Positions 7,926-16,921 of a DNA stretch of 64,000 nt are shown piece after piece. The stretch lies in the NCBI GenBank assembly GCA_002104905.1, contig MCFE01000182.1, positions 1 through 64,000 of the forward strand, given 5' to 3'. Under the pieces are notes generated by a model. The model ran no database searches, had not been told where the DNA came from, and saw nothing but the letters and a program-made list of their open reading frames with translations. The stretch comes from Basidiobolus meristosporus CBS 931.73. Lineage: Eukaryota; Basidiobolomycota; Basidiobolomycetes; Basidiobolales; Basidiobolaceae. Within the stretch, counting starts at the first letter, position 1. Each line of letters begins with the position of its first letter. A program made the position numbers and the translations under genes.

Positions 7926-10642
7926 ATGCTGACTCCAAGACCTCGAGCAACTTCGTTCACGGCCCAGCTGGGGTTAACACTTAAGCTTAACCTAACGCTT
8001 GTATCACGCAATATCTTGAGTGAAATCGCAGGTACCGTGAGCCTCAAGCATTCTTGAAATCGATGTCTCCAAACTAACCTCTACCAAGCTGTTGTCATAC
8101 CCACCATATGTGTGATCTTCGCAGTATTGATAGTAAGTCCTACTTATCCCCAACAGCCACTCGACTGCCCAGACTAACGTTGAGTAGCCGGATTTTCTTC
8201 AACTCCAGAATGGAAATGTGCCTGTTGGGTCGGTCAGTAGGTGAGTGATACCACTCAGGACACAAGAAGATAATGCTAATCTGACTGAACAAGTTGGTCC
8301 ATGAACATCTCCTCCACAGTAAATCCCGGATTCGTAGTGGATCAGGGGGTCTCAAAAGAGATATGGGACCAGCGCCTGCTTCCCAGCTTCACCCTCCAAA
8401 ACCCCGCATTAACCTTCAGCAACTATAGCTCCATCGCCGATATCATTAAACTTCGAGATTCTGCCGACAAGAAATTCAATAGAGACGCCACCAATAAAAT
8501 CTCGGAGTTTGGACTAGAACTCAACCAGGTGAGCAACAACTCCGACCAACTGGATTTCGGCTACACAGCGTTTTACAGAGGCAACCGTGCCGCATCTCTC
8601 CCCTGGCTCATCTCGAGCGTAGAAGCAGCAATCCAAACAACTTATGGTAGAAGCGTGTCCACGAATAATGTCAGCTTCAAGACGTTGCCGTCTACTGGCT
8701 TGGAAGATGCAGCGATTGTGATGGATATCATTCCAGTCTTTGTTGCTTACGGTAAGTGAGCAGTAAGAGCGATGGATGAATGGTGGTAACTGAGTGAGCA
8801 TTCTAGCATTGTCATTTACGCTGCTCTTCTACGTGACCAATATGGTGCGCGAACGCGAACACGGCCAAAAGCAGCTCTTGGCCATGGCAGGATTAGAATC
8901 CAGGGCGTACTATCTGGCTGCGTTCATCAGGGACTATCTTATTTACCTTCTGCCGACCTCGGTATTTTTGATCATGATGAAGGCCAGATCCACCCCGATG
9001 TTCGTGGAATCGAGCCCCGTCGGCTACGTGCTACTTTTATTTCTGGCCGGGCCACCTTCCATACTCCTGGGCTATTTGCTGTCTTTCGCGTTCTCAAAGA
9101 GCCAGTCAGTGGCCCTGGCGATTGGGTTTATCCTACTGATGATCATTTTCGTACCCTTCGTGATTATCCACTACGTGTTTAGCGACCGCATCGATCTCTC
9201 CACCATCGGTGCCCTGAGTTTTTTCCTGCCCACCTTTGCTCTTCAACGCGGCCTTACGGTAGGTCTATTGATTTGAAGAGGAGCTTGTGCGCCTGTTAAT
9301 CCGTCGATTTTAGGAATTGGCGCTCGGATGGTCGAAGGGGTTTCCCTACTCTGCGTCCATGGTGTTCAACATCCGTAACCCCATCCTTCCTACCTTACTG
9401 GCGTTAGTAGCCAGCACGGCGTTCTACGGAATTCTAGTGACCTGCTTGGAATATACCGTCAGCGCACGAGTATCTCCCCTGAAATCCACCCGCCGATTGT
9501 ACAACCGAAAGAGGCATGTGTCAACGGATGGGCCAGAGACGAAGGTGGATATCAAATCCGATTACTCCGATGAAGAGGTGATCAACGAGAAACGGAGAAT
9601 CCTCGAGAATCGAGAGGACACCGATGCAATGCGTATCCAAGGGCTAACCAAGGAGTTCCTAGTGCCGTACTCAAATCGACGCAGGCTGGTTATCGACGAC
9701 TTATGGCTTTCGTTAAGACGCAACGAATGCCTGGGATACCTGGGGCCGAATGGTGCAGGTAAAACCACCACCATCAAGATGCTAATAGGCGCGGTGTCCC
9801 CAACCTCTGGAAACGCCACCGTTGAGGGGCATCCAATCGTTCCATACTCCGCCGAGTTGAGGCAGCTTGTGGGAGTCTGCCAGCAGTTTGACATTTTATT
9901 CTCAGAACTGACTGGTAGGGAGCATCTTCGCCTATTCGCTAGGCTACGCGGGGCAGCAAACATCGAGGAGGCCGTTGAAACGACTATCAACGACATGCGC
10001 CTTCAAGAAGTAGCAGATCAAAAATCCAAAGGCTACAGCGGAGGAAATAAGCGGAGGCTTAGCATCGGCATGGCAGCGATTGGCCACCCGAAGGTCGTAT
10101 TCTTGGACGAGCCAACCACCGGAGTGGACGTCCACATCAGGCAGTCGATCTGGAACGCCATCAGGGAATTAAAGAAGAAAACCAGCGTCGTCCTGATCGT
10201 ATGTATGCTCCCCTGTCTTTCCTCGTTAACACCAACTGATCGCCTCGTATAGACACACAGCATGGAGGAGGCTGACGCACTCTGCGACCGAATAGGACTC
10301 ACCGTCAATGGCCAACTTGCCGCGCTGGGGACACCCCAACGACTGAAAAACGTCTACGGCCGAGGGTACAAGATCAATGTGCGCACCGCGACCACCGACA
10401 CTGTGGAGTCGGTGATCCAACAGATATTCCAGCGATTCACCATGAAGTACGAACAGATTAAGCTGATTCGGCGACTAGGCTGCAACCTGGAGTTCGAGGT
10501 CGAAGGCAGCACCGTGGGAAAGATCTTCCAGGTCCTTCAAGAGCTCAGATCCCCTCTGAACATCATAGATCATGCCGTAGCGCAGACTACGTTGGCCCAA
10601 GTGTTTGTCGAGTTCGCGAAGCAACAGAGGTTGGACCTTTGA
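7926..10642 (+). CDS. Half-size ABC transporter, ABCA subfamily (7 exons)
   Basis: Exons 7926-8031, 8089-8132, 8188-8240, 8294-8751, 8807-9258, 9314-10198 and 10253-10642 join to 2388 nt (795 aa); introns are 53-57 bp with GT...AG ends. Exon 1 gives FTAQLGLTLKLNLTLVSRN, the short amphipathic N-terminus typical of ABCA proteins, and exons 1-2 complete the first membrane helix (VVIPTICVIFAVLI). Then come an extracellular loop, about five membrane segments (residues ~220-420) and one nucleotide-binding domain: Walker A GPNGAGKTT (~515), signature YSGGNKRRLS (~612), Walker B VVFLDEPTTG (~632), H-loop THS (667-669). One membrane half plus one ATPase means it must dimerise. ABCA proteins usually move lipids; the substrate here is unknown. 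The weakest join is intron 1, whose donor is GTACCG. Confidence 0.85.
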
Positions 10643-11022
10643 TTCTCGAATATATAAATGTAGTATATGCAAGCATCTCGATCTGGAATATGGTGTTTGG
10701 AAATGTCCATAATAAATCATTTGACGAATCCATTGAATCCATCGACCCTGGGAATCTGCGTCAACTTTAGGAGTACATATCCCACGGGGTTGGGCATGAA
10801 TACAAATGACGCGATTTGACGAGTGGATCAACAAACACCCCGCGAGGCCATATTGGGTGGGATCTGAGGTTAGGTTTATTAAGGGTTCGATTCCGTGAGG
10901 TTCGTTTCTAAAGTGAGTGATGAACATGACAAATGATACAAGGTTTACAACCAAAACTCCGGAATGCGAACATGGGTCACTATGTATAATTATAGGAGAA
11001 ATCGATGGAGTGGCGGAATCCA
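10643..11022. other. Intergenic between convergent genes
   Basis: Shared 3' region of the ABCA transporter (+) and cystathionine gamma-lyase (-). Nothing else supported; a GGTTCGATTCC string at ~10879 is not part of a tRNA. Confidence 0.6.
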
Positions 11023-12195
11023 TTATTGGGAGGGGACGGCGGCCTCGAGGGCACGCTTGACATCGTTGACAAGGTCCTCGGTGTCCTCGATACCAACAGA
11101 GAGGCGGATAAGAGTGTCGGTGATGCCAAGCTTGGCACGATCTTCGGCGCTGACGGCTCCGTGAGTCATCACCGAGGGAAGCTCAGCGAGAGATTCAACT
11201 CCACCCAAAGATTCGGCCAAAGTGAACACCTTAAGGGTCTGCAAGAACTTGTTGGAGTTGTCAAGATTGCCCTTGATGCGGAAGCTAACCATACCGCCGA
11301 AACCAGCGGTCTGTTTCTTGGCGAGCTCGTGTTGCTTGTGGGACTTGAGTCCGGGGTAGATCACCTCCTCCACCTTGTCCGAGGCTTCAAGGGCCTTGGC
11401 GACAGTCATGGCGTTCTCGGCATGCTGCTTCATACGAACGTGGAGGGTCTTAAGACCACGGTTGGCAAGGAAACAATCAAAGGGACTGGGGGTAGCACCG
11501 ATGGCGTTTTGCAGGAACTTGAGTTTGGTGTAAAGTTCCTCATCCTTGAGCACGGCGACACCGATGACGACATCTGAGTGACCGTTGAGGTACTTGGTAC
11601 CAGAATGGACCACGATGTCAGCACCGAGGGTCAATGGGTTCTGGAAGTAAGGAGACATGAAAGTGTTGTCGACGACCAGGATGGCGCCGGCCTCATGAGC
11701 GTACTTGGCGATGGCTTCGATGTCGACCAAACGAAGGGTGGGGTTGGTGGGGGTTTCAATCCAGACGAGCTTGGTGTTCTCACGAAGGGCGGATTTGATG
11801 TTGTCGGGGTTGACAAGATCGACAAAGGTGTGCTCGATGCCGGTGACGGTAGCAACCTTAGTGAAGTATCTGTAGGTTCCACCGTAGACATCGTTGACCA
11901 GAACGACATGGGACCCAGCGGGGAGAAGATGAGCAATGGTGGCGGTGGTGGCGGAACCGGAGCTGAATGCAAGTCCGAAGTTACCCTTCTCTAAAGCAGC
12001 AACAGCTTGCTCAAATGAATGGCGGGTTGGGTTACCGGCGCGAGAGTACTCGTAGCCAGAGTGGACACCAGCAGCGGACTGAGCGAAGGTGGTGGACAGA
12101 GAGATGGGAGGAATGACGGCTCCAGTAACGCCATCGGGCTCCTGACCAGTGTGGATAGCCAAGGTGCCAAATCCGGTAAATTCTGAAAGAGTCAT
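11023..12195 (-). CDS. CYS3: Cystathionine gamma-lyase
   Basis: A 390-residue, single-exon cytosolic PLP enzyme that splits cystathionine into cysteine, 2-oxobutyrate and ammonia, the last step of reverse transsulfuration. The start MTLSEF and the run PISLSTTF, YEYSR (PLP phosphate-binding Tyr/Arg at 50-52), GSATTATI, VVDNTF (Asp176) and SGTKYLNGHSD with the Schiff-base Lys201 closely follow yeast Cys3 (about 394 aa), including FTLAESLGG and VGIEDTEDL near the end. That pattern favours gamma-lyase over cystathionine gamma-synthase or beta-lyase. TATA box at 12249-12257. Confidence 0.95.
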   Translation of the reverse strand: MTLSEFTGFGTLAIHTGQEPDGVTGAVIPPISLSTTFAQSAAGVHSGYEYSRAGNPTRHSFEQAVAALEKGNFGLAFSSGSATTATIAHLLPAGSHVVLVNDVYGGTYRYFTKVATVTGIEHTFVDLVNPDNIKSALRENTKLVWIETPTNPTLRLVDIEAIAKYAHEAGAILVVDNTFMSPYFQNPLTLGADIVVHSGTKYLNGHSDVVIGVAVLKDEELYTKLKFLQNAIGATPSPFDCFLANRGLKTLHVRMKQHAENAMTVAKALEASDKVEEVIYPGLKSHKQHELAKKQTAGFGGMVSFRIKGNLDNSNKFLQTLKVFTLAESLGGVESLAELPSVMTHGAVSAEDRAKLGITDTLIRLSVGIEDTEDLVNDVKRALEAAVPSQ

Positions 12196-12248
12196 CTTAA
12201 GTATATAAAAAGCAGGAGTGAATGAGGAGATGCCGATGCATCCGTGAG

Positions 12249-12257
12249 CTATTTATA
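12249..12257 (-). promoter_or_regulatory. TATA box of CYS3
   Basis: TATAAATAG on the minus strand, 54 bp upstream of the ATG at 12195. Confidence 0.6.
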
Positions 12258-14310
12258 CACCTGGAAGAGAGGAAAAAATCCACCAAATCCGCAAGATGAT
12301 TTGTCAGATTCGACAGATTCAGTTTGGAACATCCGTATGTGTGCAATTGGAATATTTTCTACCTGCGCAGGTCAAATTAAGCAATGGGAAATTTATCAGC
12401 GAAATGGTACCATACTCCACCAATCAAATCCCCATCGCCCCCTCCAATTGGTAAATGATGCCAAACGGACGAGGGACCATTTCGTAAATGCGGCCGAATC
12501 CATCAATGTTTTGGACGGTTTTCGATCTCATTTCATGATGCTCTCCATTTTGACATCCGTGTCTGAATTAGTAATAAATAATGCCTTGGAGCCTGGGAAA
12601 TTTCTAGATATAATTGTGTGGTGAACCAGCCAATGGAGCTGGTCTATTTTGTCGAAATTCATGCCGATTCCCATGGAGTGGTTTTGGCGAGTGTCCCAAA
12701 CACAGAGAGCCCCTGTGGTATTGCAGTGCTCTTAAAGCATATCTGAATCGATGGGTACGAACAGATGATGTATTACAAAGGAGGTAAAGGGGGCCTTTAG
12801 CCACAAAGTACATCCAAATTGGATTCCGCTTAAGGAGACATTGGCCATTAATAATCTACATCTGCTGCCTGGAGTTGGTCTGCCAAACTGTCCCAATGTT
12901 GTATTACAAGTCGTTCTGGCTTCTGAGTGAGCCTCTCCATTCACTCGTGCCATAAGAGTGGGATCTTCACGATTCTCAACCAGCAATGGCAGATATTACA
13001 TCATCGACTCCTTTTATATAGCCTCAATGCTCCACTGGTATGACCCATAGTAGAAAAAAAGGATCTACCTTTTAGTCTGATATGTTCACGAAGGCCACTA
13101 TCAAACTGTCAACTTTCGCAGAGTTCATTGAGCGCATATGTACGGAACCGAAAGCTGTTTGGGCTTTTTTATTAAAAAACCACTTCCCAAACGAGAGGGT
13201 TGCTATTCGCAGAGATTCCCGACAGCTAGATGGTGTAAAGGTTGAATAGATGCCCACGACCGATCTAATGGACGCAGAGACTGGTATTTACAATAAGTCC
13301 TCGGAAACTCCACATACAACTTCGAACCGCACCTTTAATCCGTCGAAACGGATCCAGGAATTTCTTCAGTATAGGCGGTCGTCCTCTACTGATTGAATGT
13401 TTTTTGGCTGTCGAACTATCGGCATTCGAGGAGTACAAGAAGCGTGTGCTGCTTCTGGAAGATGAGGCCACCCACACTCACAGGGGCAAGTTTCATATTC
13501 ACCGTCTACATCGAGGCGGCAATCTCCCAAATGTAGACTCGATCCGAGCAAAGGAAAGTGAGTTTACTGCTAACATGAATGGTACCTTTGAATGGAAAAG
13601 GTGATCTAGAACAGACAAAACCCGGATCAGTGGTCAACCAGCAATCCACTATGCATTAGGGAAGTTTTCAAAGAGAACAATGTTACGTTAGGTGTATCGA
13701 AGGCGCGCACCTCCTCAATCGTCGCTGTAGAAGGATATTGTTCTGTGTGGCACAAGATACCATTCATTCAAGAGCTGGGATTCCAGTATCGATGGATCGG
13801 ATTATTCCGGAATCATGGTTGTGACCCAATCTGGTACGATGGGCTGATACAATATTAGCTTTGCGTTACTCTTTTGTGTGGGAGAAGATCACCAATGCGA
13901 TGCAGTTGGCTCTACCATCCCACGAGAAGCCCATTGTGGTATGCACAGTGTGGCTGGTATCAGAGCTAATACCTCGATAGACCAACATCGGTAGTTAGGA
14001 ATAGTAAGCACACAATGGGCCTTTTTTCTTTCGGTGTCTCTCATCCCAGTCCCAGGTATGGTTTCCCATGCTGTCTGTTGTACGAACCAATATGGAAATG
14101 ATGTTCTCAATACAGATAATGAAATGAAGGCAGATGGGAATATATCATATAGTTGGTTGCTCATTTGGCTGAAAGCTATTCATTACAGTAAATGCTAAGT
14201 ATGGTGATGATAGACTAATATACAAGAAAAGGTGAGGTTATTTGTGGCGGGGCCAAGGTTAAGAATAGGAGGATGGCCTGGCGAGATTATGATGGTGGCT
14301 ATGCACAGTT
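12258..14310. other. 2 kb gap with no recognised gene
   Basis: Several short open frames occur but none is recognised. The most gene-like are: a minus-strand ORF 12732-12953 (73 aa, MARVNGEAH...) 58 bp below a strong TATATAAAAG box (13011-13020); a plus-strand ORF from 13083 (MFTKATIKLSTFAEF..., 55 aa); an ATG-less plus-strand frame 13269-13604 (containing LLIECFLAVELSAFEEYKKR); and a minus-strand ORF 13889-14164 (91 codons). They may be exons of an unknown or decayed gene. Confidence 0.35.
13011..13020 (-). promoter_or_regulatory. Orphan TATA box
   Basis: TATATAAAAG on the minus strand within the gap; the strongest TATA match in the region, with only an unrecognised 73-codon ORF below it. 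The first downstream ATGs (ATGATGTAA) end at once, so the transcript could be non-coding. Confidence 0.3.
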
Positions 14311-16221
14311 CTAAGCAGGTGGGAGGAAATTACTAAACAAGACGATACCTGTTAGACCGTACGTGATAAAATAAAATAGGACCAAACGAATGGACATCTC
14401 ATGATGCTTGGGATCCTGTACCAGCACATGAGCTGCAAACCAGTAGACTGTAGGCATACATGAGAAAAACCGAGTGATGACTTGAATGTGCATGGCCAAA
14501 GTGCAATAAGCAAGCAGTACTCCCCAGAGGTAGATGAATGGTAGGAGAGCATCGGTGTAAAATAGCCCTTCCAGAGCGGCTGTTTTCGGGGGATTAGTGT
14601 TGGCGGATATCCGGCGGATAGGAGAGAGCATCACTGGACGCGCATTCATAGCTTTACGAACGTGCTGATGCTCTTTGGTAGTTTTGACCGGATAGGGGCC
14701 CTCGTATCTTTTGCTAGAGGTTCGATCTGCTCACGGTTAGCGTCTCAGCAGGGTGCGTGAAGCTTCAGAAAGTTTACCTTTGATGCCAACCGAAAAGAAA
14801 CGGAACCAGTCGTGGGCAGCATAGCACCAGATACCTGAAAGCGATAAGATTACCATCGGCGCTGCCAGAAGGAAGTTGGGAATCTGCTTCCATTCATAGT
14901 ATCTGAGGAATCCGCAGTTCCTGGGAAGAAAGGTTGAGTCATTCTTGCGATTGTCCTCAATGGGAATTCCAAACACTCACCAGTATTCTTCCTGGACGAA
15001 TGAATAAATTGATGGTATGCGATATTCACACCATGGGCGGGGGTCATTTTGATTTACACAATAACTCACATAGCCATACAGCTGAAAGCTCATCATCCCA
15101 AGCATAGTAACAATCGACAATCCGACCGCCTTCGCCACCTGAGCCATATAAACCTAGTTGTCCAGAAGGATTAGCGACCGGTTCGACCATGCAAGCTTGC
15201 AAACCTGCCAACAATTACCCTGGATGACTTGGTTCGGTTCTTTATGCATAGATCGAAGATGAAAAACCCTGCGTAGGTGATACCGTTTGATCTGGTGGAT
15301 GTCCCAAGTGCCCAGACTACGGCGGCACTCCAAAAATGCTTGTGCACATAGAGGTCCATACCAACAAAGGAGAATAGAGCGAACAAACTCTCGGTATACC
15401 TTGGTAACAAAGATTAGCACAACCGGTCCGCTACGGTAAAATCCCCGGGCAGAACTTACATTGAGGACATGAACATGCAGGAGGGGGTGATGCAAAAGCA
15501 CAGGGCGGAGATAAGAGCAAACTTCTCTTTTTTGAAGATGGAATAGGATAAACTAGAGAAAAAAATCGACTCGAATGAACACCCAGAAGGCACCAGCAAG
15601 AACCACCCAGAAATATACGTACTGGTACAGAGCCACTGCAGCCAGGGCAAAGGCTAGGTTGGAGATGAGAATCCCGGAGAGTGCCAATAGTAATTTACGG
15701 TCGAAAAAGATTTGTAAAGGCCTGAAAACTAGCGTACGAGAAACAGGCGACAGAAATTTAGTGACAGCCAGAGAACCAAGGAACACCATTGTCCACCACT
15801 TACCACTATCGCTGAGCCCTCTCATCAACACAGGCAACATGGGGAAAAACGCGAATTCCTGTTCGTACACGTAGCCTTCTTCAGCGACATGCATAAAGTA
15901 GAACGCATCCCATCTGACAAATGCGACCATGGTTCTCTTTAGGATGGCCTGAATAAAGCTCTTGGAGAAGGTTGGGAGAATCAGGTCAACCGAAGAGTCG
16001 TAATCTTCGATAATGTAGTTTGATACGAAAGCAATCCCCCATACCAAAACCCTCGAGAAAAGAGCTAGAAAGAATAATAGGAAGTAGTGTAGGTTCTGCT
16101 GGTGGGATAGGAGGGCGAATAGGGAGGAGGAGCTGGGTTTTACAAGTGAGCCTTTCTTTCGCTTGTGGACTGACTCCATGGGACTATCTGTGTTATGATG
16201 GAGTGTGAAGATGCTAGCCAT
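14311..16221 (-). CDS. GPI18: GPI mannosyltransferase 2 (PIG-V/Gpi18), 6 exons
   Basis: Exons, in order of transcription: 16221-15623, 15552-15460, 15399-15219, 15153-14981, 14920-14778 and 14726-14311, joining to 1605 nt (534 aa); introns 51-70 bp. The enzyme adds the second mannose to GPI precursors in the ER membrane. Family marks: the luminal motif [15 protein letters not shown] followed by [11 protein letters not shown] in exon 1, [18 protein letters not shown] across exons 2-3, and [19 protein letters not shown] with [16 protein letters not shown] across exons 4-5, all in the order found in PIG-V. Many hydrophobic segments. The start MASIF was chosen because codons above it lack an ATG. 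Relevant to the GPI-anchored protein at 30940-31392. Confidence 0.9.
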
Positions 16222-16921
16222 GAAAGGAACAGACACTTGCAAATCAATGAATTTATATCTAGATTACTTTGATTAAATGCAGAGGGGAATTTATGTCAGT
16301 CTACAAAAGGATATTCGTGAAGTATTTATACCCCTTTACTGAGGTATACTCCACTCATCAAAGATCACATTGGCTGGTCAAGATCAATGGATCTAGAGTA
16401 TAGATAGATATATATGACCACACCATTCTATGGCTTACTTCAACAACCCAAAACGGCCGGGGCTTGATTATCTATGATGGGTGACCTGGGGTAGCACTTC
16501 TAGAAACGCTTCCGTGTTTCATGCAAATTCCACCGAGTCCCCTGCGTGCCTAACCAGCGTGCCTTCGATACCGGCTAGCATGGCTGCTGGAAGCTTATTT
16601 GCTTGTGAAACAGTACCTTGTTCCTGTACACCGCGACTTCATTGGAGCAACGCTGGCTATCATAACAGTTTAGAGTAGCGCTATATAAGACCATGTCCCA
16701 GTTTAAACTAACGTGTATATATAGACTCCACCACAGCTTAAAGTAACACTATATACGATTGGGCACCGCCGCAAAAGGATAAATGTGGCGAATCGGCCAA
16801 TTAAGATAAACCTGGATTTACTATACAAAGTTATACTACACTGCATTGGCTAATCAATGATTAATGTGAAGAAATATCTAAACAGAGAATGGTGCAAAAG
16901 GAGGGCGAGGGTGGCTGGGAG
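16222..16921. other. Intergenic between GPI18 and INCENP genes
   Basis: Promoter of GPI18 and 3' region of the INCENP-like gene. No RNA gene or ORF supported. Confidence 0.5.

Noticed and set aside
10870..10895. GGTTCGATTCC, like the B box of a tRNA gene
   Set aside because: The bases around it do not form a T-arm stem and there is no A box or acceptor stem at proper distance.
11005..11994. Plus-strand ORFs of 190 and 138 codons across CYS3
   Set aside because: Shadows of the strongly codon-biased CYS3 gene on the other strand.
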